A stretch of 64,000 bases of DNA from Terfezia claveryi (taxonomy: Eukaryota; Ascomycota; Pezizomycetes; Pezizales; Pezizaceae), in NCBI GenBank assembly GCA_015179025.1, contig WHUX01000071.1, positions 1-64,000 on the forward strand, written 5' to 3'. The notes under the pieces are model-generated. The model saw only the letters and a list, made by a program, of their open reading frames with translations, ran no database searches and was not told the DNA's origin. This document shows positions 45,886-55,628 of this stretch, one piece after another. Positions within the stretch are counted from its first letter, which is position 1. Each line of letters begins with the position of its first letter. The position numbers were made by a program, and so were the translations under genes.

Positions 45886-46006
45886 GCGCCGGACCCGGCA
45901 GATTTAACTTGCCGTGTTCTGAATCCACCCGGGTTTCCAGGTGGCTCCTCATGGTCCCCTTACTGGGATCGAATAGGAGTAATGAGTATTGTAAAAAAAA
46001 AAAAAA
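45886..46006 (+). mobile_element. SINE-like repeat copy, near full length
   Basis: From GCGCCGGACCCGGCAG through TTAACTTGCC, the core CCCGGGTTTCCAGGTGGCTC, and GGAGTAATGAGTATTGT to a poly(A) run of about 14. It abuts a Tc1/mariner fragment on its right. Confidence 0.75.
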
Positions 46007-46029
46007 ATTATGTACATACAAGATAGAAA

Positions 46030-46158
46030 ACTCATCAATATTTTGTGTACCATCCTCAACTTTAATAACCGCAGCAAACCGTTGGGGAATAGATCTGGTA
46101 AGAAATTCTAGCAGGTTAGTGGGAATCTCTTTCTATGCTTCTTCCAAACATTCAGCAA
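46030..46158 (-). pseudogene. Tc1/mariner transposase, C-terminal fragment
   Basis: On the minus strand this reads as the end of a Tc1-type transposase: a KEIP motif, then a leucine-rich helix with LEFLTRSIPQRF and AAVIKVEDG, matching the family C-terminus (EEIP, LI.SMP.R, AVI.A.GG). A stop codon interrupts it just before KEIP. Only this fragment remains. Confidence 0.6.
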
Positions 46159-46330
46159 CTCAATTTTTAGCAGCCTGTAGTCCACCGGTAGAGGAAGCTA
46201 GGCTAGGAGACCTTTTGTGCAAAACAAACTTAATCCGCAAGGTTCAGTCCGAATATGGCTACCGTTCATGTAGTAGGTTATTTTTTGTTCAGTGTCTGTT
46301 CCCTGGTTGTTTATATCTTACATGAAAGAG

Positions 46331-46816
46331 TCTGTAGCTTTCGAATACCATGAGCTCACGACATTGGTCCAAACTTCCCTGTCTCTTTTATCGTCGTCTT
46401 CTATCGCCATTCGGTATCTCCCAAATCCCCCAAATCGATTCAGGTGTCCTCGAATGCAGGAACTGTCTCGTACAGCAGGGCCATTATAGAGTATGCGAGG
46501 TAAATGCAGGTTAGCATGTGCGCTAACGAGTATTTGGTAGTCTATGCCGAAGTAGCTCGAGGAAGGAATGAACGCCATCCCTCCACATTCGAGCTGGCAT
46601 TTCATACTCAGCCGCGAGCTTGAGAAGATAAAGGATGCTGCGATGCAAGGAAAAAGTCATGATGTTCGAGTCCTATGTAGCACAATTAATGCCTGCGATT
46701 GCTCGTTTGTCCTCATATGCAATACCTGGGATAACAAAAGGCATCATGCTTAAGCATTTCTACCAGAGACACCATGAACCTATATTTCAGTCCGAGATTA
46801 AGAACTCCATTGAAGT
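46331..46816 (-). pseudogene. Est1/SMG7-like TPR-domain gene fragment, copy A
   Basis: The minus strand carries GFGRYRMAIEDDDKRDREVW and WYSKATD, the hallmark of the Est1-type helical repeat domain (LGDLxRYR followed by a WY-containing helix). It is closely similar over about 480 bases to 57736-58244. Compared with that copy it has several small deletions (about 10 bases near 46613 and more near 46670) and stops, and it breaks off at SKATD where the other copy continues. No functional gene remains. Est1/SMG proteins act in telomerase recruitment or nonsense-mediated decay; this fragment is probably spread by repeats. Confidence 0.65.
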
Positions 46817-49011
46817 TTAGCAATCAATTCTAATATCTAGGAAGGACTTCCACCAGCTCTCCCGCTATCCATCTGATAAAGAGTGGGCTTTTGTAATGAG
46901 TGTGAGCGTACAATATACTATCGGTGTCTAGGCAAACCTAGCACCCAGTGATCACGTTTTGTCCTAGCGGTTACATGTCACTCTCCAACAATAATGATTT
47001 CGATAACCTTGTGGGCAATACTCTTACTGGTCGCCCTGGAAGTGATGGCAAGCAAGGATCAGCAAGGATTCCCGATAGCGATACCTACGGTACTACTGCG
47101 AATTAATGTGCTGCTAGTCGTTGTCTTACCACTGCTGTATGTCTCATACTCAGCCTCAGGCTGGCGCTGCATATAATGCATGGAGAGGTCACGAATTTTT
47201 TGCCCACGCACTGTCCAGTTTTAACTCGCGAGTTCAGATGATGTCGAAGCCGTGTTATAGCCGATACTTACCTGTTGTACTATGAATGGCCTACAAATGA
47301 AAATTCGTACAGATAGTTATAAAGCTAAAACAAATATTGGTGTTGTGGCGCCTCTCATAGTCCACGCTAGGTAGTTGACATCAATATCGATGACAGATGG
47401 GAGAATTAACGTCTTCAACTGCTTTGCTTTAATGACCTTAATTTTAGTAAATAGGCTTAACCAAGAAGGGGGTAACTCTAAAGCTTCGATTGTTAATATA
47501 GGACAAAGCAAGGAAGGGAGGAAGGTTTGATTCTAGGTTTACGTTTGGGCGTATTAAGTGTATGAAGACCATCATAACAGCAATGTCTGGTATATCAAAT
47601 GTCCCTTGGATTTGAAAAATTGTTTGTGCGACCAATTTTGGCCTATACTTGAGTGACCTGGGGTAACAGATATGTGCAGGGTTCATGGTCCATGGAACTA
47701 CATATGAAGATGGTTTATGCAACGGTTATCATATTGAAAATCACTATCATTTTCCACACTCACCAAACTAATAGGACTAAACCGTATAATTAAGACATAC
47801 AGGGTTGCATTAAAACTTTGTCAGGTATCGCAAATTCTTTGAGATTCCAACCCTGTTCATGATTGGACATCTCGTGTTTTAGTTCTGTAGGACGAAAGCA
47901 GGTAATTACATTCATATGGCGATCGACTGGGTGAGTTTGACACTACCTTGAAAGGCAGTAAGTACCATTCTTCAATCCAGTGAATGATTCGGTCTATTGG
48001 ACGACCGGCGTCACAGGCTCCCTACATTGATAGACGTTGTGGTGAATGGAATAGTGGCGACTAAGGTGGATTATGTAAGCCATGCAGCGTCTGGTTTCAC
48101 AAGTTGTAGGTACGGAGGTTTCCGTCTGGACCCTCTGATCAAATCTGGTCCCGCCGGTACAGCTAATATATTTTAATGCGAAAGGGCAAATTATCTATCA
48201 AAGGCTGTCCGGGCGGTGGTCGCAAGTTTCCCGGTAGAAGGAGTTCCGTTGTAACTGTACGCCCCCCTAGTATTGTACAGTAAGTCTCTGCCGTACAGAC
48301 CCTGTACCTAGATCCATATATGCAGTTAGTGTTAGTAATACATGTTCCGCAGCAAACTAATCAAAGGTGGTCAGACAAATGGATAGTTACATCAACTTTA
48401 ATTATGAGGCTGATGATGGAGACCATGTGTCTTTACAATTAAAGGCGCCAGATTATTTGTATGCATACATAAGTCCATGACCGTTAATGGGTTCCGGTAC
48501 TTTTAACTTCACCATCTACTTTTCCATGATACTTGAAGCGTTCTGCGACCTTGTTTTAGGGTCTCGATAATTATTTTGCATTCTAGAAATTTAGTTTGGA
48601 TATACAATATATAGTTTGAGCATTTTGTTCAAGGACACCATTGCAGAGTATTATCTCTAAATGAATGCAGCTATTATGAAATATTACCGCTCTCTTTCCA
48701 TGTTTCCTGTTACACCAAGCTCGTATACAACCGCGGCTCCCGGCGCTAAAGGGCACCGCCACAGTCAATCTATGCCGCATCCAATTACCATCTACTGTCA
48801 ATGATAAGATACTTAAAGCACATTATACCATGTTGCTACCTATAACTAAGTAGTATATGCCTGCCTTAATCACAGCTGTCACCGAGGCCTAGATTCATAC
48901 AACTTTTACCCAGGTATCTCCTTTCAAACCTTCTCCAGACATGCAGCTAGTCTCTACTTTCCGGCCAATAGTAATCCAGGTGTATGACTAATATTCGGGT
49001 AGGCGGGCGTT
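46817..49011. other. intergenic, no gene recognised
   Basis: No recognised gene. A P450-haem-loop-like peptide on the minus strand near 48740 was considered and set aside. Confidence 0.45.
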
Positions 49012-49024
49012 TGAATTCAGCCCA

Positions 49025-49093
49025 TTTTTTTTTTTTTTTTGATATATACTTGTTACTCCAATGCGGCCGGTCCATGAGGAGCCACCCGGAAAC
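49025..49093 (-). mobile_element. SINE-like repeat copy, 5' truncated, with perfect 13-bp target duplication
   Basis: A 69-bp minus-strand copy consisting of the 3' half of the family (GGAGTAACAAGTATATATC then a poly(A) run). It is flanked by TGAATTCAGCCCA at 49012-49024 and 49094-49106. Truncation at the 5' end with a variable-length perfect duplication is the mark of target-primed reverse transcription. Confidence 0.88.
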
Positions 49094-49106
49094 TGAATTC
49101 AGCCCA

Positions 49107-50223
49107 GACATATAGGGAGGATGATCACTGAGATTGACATCATGCTTCTTAAAGAAAGCAGTAATTAAAATATGACCGTAATGTCGCGGGCAGCCCTATA
49201 AATTGATTAATTGAAATATTATTTTTATGTAGGATATTATTACACACCTTTGGGGTTCTACACTATCTGGGAGACTAGATCCGATATCTCACGCCGCTGC
49301 TTCGCCGAAGGAATACTGACTAACATTCTGGCCTTCCTACGGTTGTCACGATGCTGGTCCGTTGAGTGATATATAAGTATCTTACCCCTTTTTTCAATAC
49401 CATACTCATTGTGCTTCCACTCGGCGCAACTGGATTTGTACTTCATTGGGCACAAGCTGTATATAGAATAGTCGCCCCCAGTAAATCTGATTGTATGTAA
49501 TCAGCCAGAATTCTATGTACGGTAAATATAACACAAGTTTACGGCGCATGGATGAATATATGTATTAGCTCGGAGGCAACCGAATTTGAAGTAATGTACA
49601 CCACTTATGACTCATGAGTACACTACCTAAGTAGGTAATGCTCAAGTGACCGATGGATGGTGCCTTGGCATTTCCAAAAGGAGCTGCTGGGCTATTGCAA
49701 AAGCAATAACCAACATGAAATTGAGCAGCCTTCATGCTAACCAGCTCTCGTTCTAATGTATAAGCAACACCTTTCCTAATTATGATGAAAAACAACTGGT
49801 TTCTTCATAGCTATTCATGGTTATTGCAAAAACGAGGCAGAAGTACTTGTTTACTCTGCATCCACCACCTTGCACGTCTAAATTTCTTCCATAGCATTTA
49901 CATAAGTAGGCACCCTATATTGGTATTGGTGGGTAATTGAAAAGATATAATGAGGAAAGGTAAGGTTATAGGTATATAGAAGTATACGGCTTCTCGAAGT
50001 GGTGTATATATTCTCTTGCCTTAAAATGTGTATACAATGTAATATAATTCCGTAAACGGAATGTAAGATGGGATCAGCTAATGAACAAGTCGTTATAGCA
50101 AGATGAATTCACGACACCGCTGCCCAACAGACAAGAAGCGTTGCAACGTTGCACGCGTTGCTAATAGTGCTATATCATATGTCCTTTCCTGGAAAGACCT
50201 TGCTTGTCAGCCTCACACCTAAC
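49107..50223. other. intergenic, no gene recognised
   Basis: AT-rich; nothing recognised. Confidence 0.45.
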
Positions 50224-50237
50224 AACCGGAGAAATTC

Positions 50238-50351
50238 CTGCCGAATCTGAGAGGTTAACTTGCCTTATCCTGAATCCACCCGGGCTTCCGGGTAACTCAT
50301 CATGGTCCCCTTACTGGGACCGTATATGAGTAATGAGGTTTTTTTCTAGAA
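50238..50351 (+). mobile_element. SINE-like repeat copy with perfect 14-bp target duplication
   Basis: The copy runs from CTGCCGAATCTGAGAGG through TTAACTTGCCTTATCC and the family core to GAGTAATGAGG followed by a T-rich rather than A-rich tail. AACCGGAGAAATTC flanks it at 50224-50237 and 50352-50365. Confidence 0.85.
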
Positions 50352-50365
50352 AACCGGAGAAATTC

Positions 50366-50775
50366 TAGGAAAAATCTCACTGAAATATTAATATACCGCG
50401 GACTATAATTATAAGCTGAAGGCGCGTCTAATTACCTAGTTCAGTATCTTTCCCGGCTGTCGTCAGCCCGCGTGCGAAGCCCAGGTGGACACATGTCTCT
50501 TGATATCCGAGAGCGGCTAGTAGCTAGAAACAGCAGTACCAGGCAGGTTGAGCAATATCTCCGCGCACCCAAAGTGCATGCGTACATTCCAATTCACAAT
50601 AAGTTCCTGTTAACATTGAAAATAAAACCCCACACTGGGTCCACTGTAATTCCTTACTACGATCATCTGAACTTGACACGGAGGCGTCGACAATCGTTTT
50701 TCTCTTTAAGCTATACCTAAACTCCTTGCTCCGTGAAATCCGTCTCTCTAACCTACGAAGAGCCTGTCAAACACC
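50366..50775. other. intergenic, promoter side of the S33 peptidase gene
   Basis: No distinct promoter element recognised. Confidence 0.4.
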
Positions 50776-52641
50776 ATGTTACTCCAAATTCCCAGGGTGA
50801 ATGCCCTCGTGTTAATAGTTTTTGCCCTGTTGCTCGCGAAAGTTCACGCGAGTCCCATATCCAACGACACAATTGCCCCCAAACCTGGAGAGGGATGGGA
50901 TTTCACTTGGGATTCCATCACTCCAACACCGAACCTCGTTTACCACCGTTGCTACAACACATTTGAATGTGCCAGACTCGAAGTGCCCCTTGACTATCTT
51001 TCGAGCAAACAATATTCTGAAAAAGCGTCCATTGCAATCATCAAACTCGTATCTGATCCCACTGAGTTTCCTGAGTATGGGAAGAAATGGGCGGGACCAC
51101 TATTGCTTAATCCGGGTGGCCCTGGTGGGTCTGGTGTAGGAATGGTGCTTGAAAGGGGACGCGAAATCCAGAAAGTCGTCGGGAAGCAGTTTTCCGTAAT
51201 CGGGTTTGATCCTAGAGGTGTAAATAATACTCGCCCTCTTGCCTCGTGTTTCGACTCCGCTGTGGATAGGATCTTGTGGAATGTGAAGGGCGGTGGGAGG
51301 ATTCCGGGGAGCAGCGAGGAAGGGCTCGGTGAGGCATTCGTTAGGGGCAAGATTATGGGGCAGGTGTGCACAAGCGGGAATAGGGCTAAAGAAGGAAAGT
51401 TTCTTGGGACTGCAAGTGTTGCCCGGGATATGCTTGAAATCACCGATGCAACCTGGGATCTTTCGAAGTCAGGGATCCGAAAAGGTCTTCAGTTTTGGGG
51501 ATTCAGCTATGGGTCGGTTCTCGGAATCACTTTTGCTACGCTCTTCCCGGACAAAGTGGAGCGAATGATCATCGATGGTGTTGTTGATGTATTTGATTTC
51601 TTCGCCTTGGGTATGCTGAAAAACCTACAGGATACGGAGGGTATCATGGACTCCTTCTACATATTTTGCTCTCAGGCTGGGCCACTAAAATGTCCCTTTC
51701 ATACTGGCACCACCCCGAACGATATCCGAGACCGGCATAATGCCATCCTAGCATCCCTTCGTACACAGCCTTTGACATACAACATTGCGGCCCTTGATGA
51801 TATTGGGGGGCAACCAGATATCTTTACCTCTGATGACCTGAGATACCTTACTTTTATGGCGCTTTATTCCCCCTTAACGTACTTCCTAAACCTAACCAAC
51901 GTCCTAGTGGAAGTCGAAAAGCGCTTGCCAGAAGGATCGCTACCTGTTGGCATATCGGTGTGGAAGTACCCACTCACCTGTTCTGTAGGTGGAAATGACG
52001 TTGCAAACGAAGCCTTAAGAAGCACAGAAGCCCTGCCCGCGATCTTGTGTAGTGATGTCCCTCCAGTAGGGAACATGACTATCCCATTTTACAACGAAAA
52101 GCTACGTGTCCTGAAGTCGCAATCTCCCACAGCTGGGGACATCTGGGCAGCAATTGCATTACCATGCCTTGGCTGGAATGCACAAGCAAAGTGGAAGCCA
52201 GTATTTTCAATGACCAATAACAATTCAAAGAAACGCAAAGGAGGTACACCCATTCTGCTGATCGGGAACACCGCAGATCCTGTGACACCGTTAGCAAATG
52301 CCTACTCTATGGCTAAACTTTTCCCTAAAGGCGGCGCAGTGGTGGCGATACAAGAAGGGGAGGGGCATTGCAGTCCATCAGTGCCCAGTAACTGTATGTT
52401 CAGTATTGTCCAAACATATTTTGGTACTGGAAAATTGCCAGAAGGGGATCGGCTATATTGTGCACGCGAGTTTGTACCGTTTTTGGGAGATGTGTCGACT
52501 GGTAATACGACAAAGAGGGATGTGGGTAGAATAGAGGCACGAGAGGCTATGAGGAACATTGGATGCGCGGTCAATCGACAATTAGTATACAGTGGATCTT
52601 TGGGTAACTCGCGGTTCGCCCATTTGTTAGGAGGCGAATAG
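50776..52641 (+). CDS. secreted alpha/beta-hydrolase peptidase, family S33 (tripeptidyl aminopeptidase type)
   Basis: A single-exon gene of 621 residues. The ATG in CACCATG at 50776 opens a signal peptide of about 25 residues (ALVLIVFALLLAKVHA). The alpha/beta-hydrolase core starts with LLLNPGGPGGSG, the oxyanion-hole loop of this family, followed by VIGFDPRGV. The nucleophile elbow GFSYG places Ser at 244. A TAP-type C-terminal domain supplies ILLIGNTADPVTPL with Asp near 501 and GEGHCS with His near 531, completing the triad. Length and order agree with fungal and actinomycete secreted tripeptidyl aminopeptidase-like enzymes, which remove short peptides from protein N-termini outside the cell. 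Several N-glycosylation sites are present. Substrate preference is not visible. Confidence 0.93.
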   Translation: MLLQIPRVNALVLIVFALLLAKVHASPISNDTIAPKPGEGWDFTWDSITPTPNLVYHRCYNTFECARLEVPLDYLSSKQYSEKASIAIIKLVSDPTEFPEYGKKWAGPLLLNPGGPGGSGVGMVLERGREIQKVVGKQFSVIGFDPRGVNNTRPLASCFDSAVDRILWNVKGGGRIPGSSEEGLGEAFVRGKIMGQVCTSGNRAKEGKFLGTASVARDMLEITDATWDLSKSGIRKGLQFWGFSYGSVLGITFATLFPDKVERMIIDGVVDVFDFFALGMLKNLQDTEGIMDSFYIFCSQAGPLKCPFHTGTTPNDIRDRHNAILASLRTQPLTYNIAALDDIGGQPDIFTSDDLRYLTFMALYSPLTYFLNLTNVLVEVEKRLPEGSLPVGISVWKYPLTCSVGGNDVANEALRSTEALPAILCSDVPPVGNMTIPFYNEKLRVLKSQSPTAGDIWAAIALPCLGWNAQAKWKPVFSMTNNNSKKRKGGTPILLIGNTADPVTPLANAYSMAKLFPKGGAVVAIQEGEGHCSPSVPSNCMFSIVQTYFGTGKLPEGDRLYCAREFVPFLGDVSTGNTTKRDVGRIEAREAMRNIGCAVNRQLVYSGSLGNSRFAHLLGGE

Positions 52642-52982
52642 TTGAACCCGTGGGCAATCTCGGGAACTCGGCCGGCAAGGGAAATTGATGGATACCTAGG
52701 CAGATGGATAGATAGATAGATGTGTGAGCGGCATCCCTGGGTAGTCAGGCCAAATATGTCTTAAGATATATTGACGGAATAGGATTTAGGATAGGTGGAA
52801 TGATGCAATGAATTAACTCGAATTGCGGGGCCTCACGGTGGCTTTGAGTTTGAAAATATAGCTCTAGTGGTATCCTAGTAGGACGGCTACGGGGTCAATG
52901 TACTGCTCCAGGGCCCTGAAATAGAGTGAGACCTAGAAACCTCCCATATGTTTTATATTCAGATCTTAAACTGAGGACACAT
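52642..52982. other. intergenic between convergent genes
   Basis: The 3' flanks of the S33 gene and of FET3; a short GATA tetranucleotide run lies near 52708. No other signal. Confidence 0.5.
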
Positions 52983-55010
52983 TTACTCATCATGAACCAC
53001 AACTCTAGGCGCTATCGGCTCGGCCATCCCATATAACACAATGACTGCCATACCCAAAATGGCTGACACAGCACTAAATACTAATGCTACAATACCACGG
53101 GAGGTGAATCTAAGGTCAAGTATCAAATCAGCGCCTACAAACCTATAGGAGGCTGACAGTTGGAACTCACCCAGGTGGTAATGGTGGAGGGCTAGTATTT
53201 GCACCCGTCAGATCCAGGAAATTCTTTGTATTCCCTGCCGCATTACCAGAGGTCGGGATCCCTAAGCGTTTGCATGCAGCCAGATGGTCTTCTGGAATTG
53301 TGATGGTCTTTTGCAGCTGCAATGGTGCTTCGATGAATGTTGCCGCAAGACCCTGTCAGACGTCACACAAATTGTTAGATTAACTTGAGCAACGATGAGA
53401 TAAAACAGAGATAGACAAATGGGTATGTACGCTGACAAGATGCCATTCAAGATGACAATGGAATAACCATATTCCAGCATTGTCTGCCCTGAAGCGAAGG
53501 ACGACGTTGCCGTTCGGTGGGGCGAGGATCACATCTCTACGCATTGGTATCACAGGAGGAGTAGAGGCACTCCTAGGATCATAATTTCCTGCATCGTCAG
53601 AACTTCGGTGAGTGACCTGGAAGTGGTGGCCGTGAAGATGGAAGGGATGCTTTCCGGGGTCATTGTTGTTGACGACAATCTCGATAATGTCCATATGGTT
53701 GAGCACATAACCGTGTGTATTGACTCCGTACACTACTGGGTTTGTTGCAAATTCCCTAGTGGTGAGGGCAGTGTAGAGAGTGGGGACCTTGGGCCTGACG
53801 AAAGTTATTCCATTGAAGAACGCGTAGTTGGCACCGTCTGAGAGGTTGTCCATAGTAAGGTTCAAGGTAATACTGTAGTCAGGATCGGGCAGGAGCCTTT
53901 GACCATCTGTAGGGACAAGAACGAAATCATCAATCGGGTTGAATTCGTCAATGGGCAGAGGTTCGGGCTTGGGCGCATCATCATTATACATGAGCCATCC
54001 CGTAACATTCTGGTTCAACCCTTCCGGCACTCCATCAAACAGGTCCTGAGAAGTGAGAAGCGAGAAGTCATTATTGTGAAGTTAGGTGGATTAATGTCGG
54101 AGTGACTCACCTCATCCATACTCCCCACAAAAGCATAGTTCCTTGTTGTGTCATTCTTGGTCGTGAGGAGTACGCTCACACGTTGAGCGGCAGATATATA
54201 TAGCAACTTTGCATCTAGTGGTTCCGTGTAGACTCCGTCCACCTCCACAACTTTGAAGTCATGGTCCTCAAACCAAAGATATTGTGCTGCGAATGCTGCT
54301 ATGTTAATAATTCGAATCAAATATGTCTTGCCCGGTTGAACTGCAATAGTGATATTTTGGGAATCATTCATGAGTGCGGCCTGGGGTACTGGCTCTGCAC
54401 CACTCGGATTGGTGTAGGACAAGAATTCCGAAATTAGCTTTGGCATGTTCTCATGGTACCAGTCCGATAATGTGAGGACAATTTCCTCATCATAAAGACC
54501 TTTGTGTGGATCGTCTTTGTCGTGCACAATCAGTGGCCCTCGTAGGCCGTCGGGATATTGCCCTTTATTGTGAGAATGATACCAGTAAGTACCAGGTTGG
54601 TCAACCTCTCTAGATATTAGCCTTTCACCTAACCGACAACTGAGGGCGTATAATTGGATAACATCTGTACTCACTTTAAAATCATACACCATGCTTTGAC
54701 CAGGACCAACTGGACACTGTGTTGTCTGTATAGGGCCGTCCATATGTGTAGTGCCATTTTGGAAAAGTCCGTGGAAATGAAGGCTTGTATCCTCATCACC
54801 GAGGTAATTGTGCATGTTTATGACGACACGATCACCCTTATCTACCTCAATTGCTGGAATTGGCCATTTGCCATTGATTCCAATTGTTCGTCGATCGAAT
54901 TGGCCATCTGGGTTAGCGCTGGTCCAAGTAATGTTCCAGTCGTAGGTCACCGTTTTTGCAAAAATCGTTGATGGAACCACAAGGCAAAATAGAAATCGTG
55001 AAAAGCGCAT
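52983..55010 (-). CDS. FET3: multicopper ferroxidase Fet3
   Basis: Five exons (54675-55010, 54111-54605, 53431-54045, 53171-53352, 52983-53109) join in frame to 584 residues, the usual size. A signal peptide covers about residues 1-18. All four copper-ligand blocks are present: HFHG (78-81), WYHSH (120-124), HPFHLHG (410-416) and HCHLEWH (473-479). A C-terminal membrane segment (about 549-570, [20 protein letters not shown]) anchors the enzyme in the plasma membrane with a short cytosolic tail. Fet3 oxidises ferrous iron using oxygen and hands ferric iron to Ftr1; the divergent neighbour at 55629 is that permease. Anchor plus partner separates it from laccases and ascorbate oxidases. Expression is expected to rise on iron starvation, in line with GATA sites in the shared promoter. 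The model has no frame problem. Confidence 0.95.
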
Positions 55011-55343
55011 TCTGAAAACTCAAGCAATTGCGAGTGGTTTACACTCGAGTAATCCGGGCTGAGGTTTGCTGATATTGTTCGCCGAGTTCACTCACACAAC
55101 CTGGTTATAGCGGGGACTGAAATACATACATTTCACATCCGTCACTTTTCACGATTCACAACTGTGTGAGGATACGGTAGGGAACGGAGCTACACTACTG
55201 GAGCTAGTCATAGGGAAGAAATTTCTCAAACAATGGCGTGTACCGAAATGAAAAACTATAGCCACAGTTGTATGGAGACACGGGTCTTCATATGAAGTGA
55301 GAGATTAAGCTTTCCCTGCATGAGAATATAGCCTCAATCCGCA

Positions 55344-55352
55344 TTATCTGAT
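55344..55352 (-). promoter_or_regulatory. iron-type GATA site (ATCAGATAA, minus strand)
   Basis: TTATCTGAT on the plus strand, an exact match to the SreA/Sre1-type consensus. Confidence 0.65.
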
Positions 55353-55390
55353 GAAAGGCCAATAGATGAAACCTTTTCATTTATCATATG

Positions 55391-55399
55391 ATCAGATAA
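55391..55399 (+). promoter_or_regulatory. iron-type GATA site (ATCAGATAA)
   Basis: Exact match to the SreA/Sre1-type consensus, in inverted orientation to the site at 55344-55352. Confidence 0.65.
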
Positions 55400-55628
55400 C
55401 CTTACCACGGCTATGACGGCACGCATATTCTTTCTCGATCTGTCCTAGCTCAGTAAAATCAACCAATAAAGTTGTGCGAGATCTGCGATCGAAAGAGGTT
55501 TGAGTACGGAATCGAACGGTTATTATTCTAGACAGAAGCCTGTAAATTGATCTGATAGCCCCCATGAGGTGCCTGAATTGACTACACTCAATTGCTCGAT
55601 TTGAACGCACGAAAAAGGTGATTCCAAA

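Larger units (their letters stand above)
55011..55628. promoter_or_regulatory. shared divergent promoter of FET3 and FTR1
   Basis: This 618-bp spacer separates the two start codons. It contains two exact matches to the iron-regulatory GATA consensus ATCWGATAA: one forward at 55391-55399 and one reversed at 55344-55352, 38 bases apart. It also has CCAAT boxes at 55359-55363 and 55463-55467, which bind the Hap/CBC complex. In other ascomycetes, SreA-type GATA repressors and HapX with the CCAAT complex control iron uptake genes; the same control here is inference. Confidence 0.7.

Noticed and set aside
48583..48801. Minus-strand peptide PFSAGSRGCIR resembling a P450 haem loop
   Set aside because: The Gly after the Cys-x position is Arg, nothing before or after fits a P450, and the match is only about ten residues.
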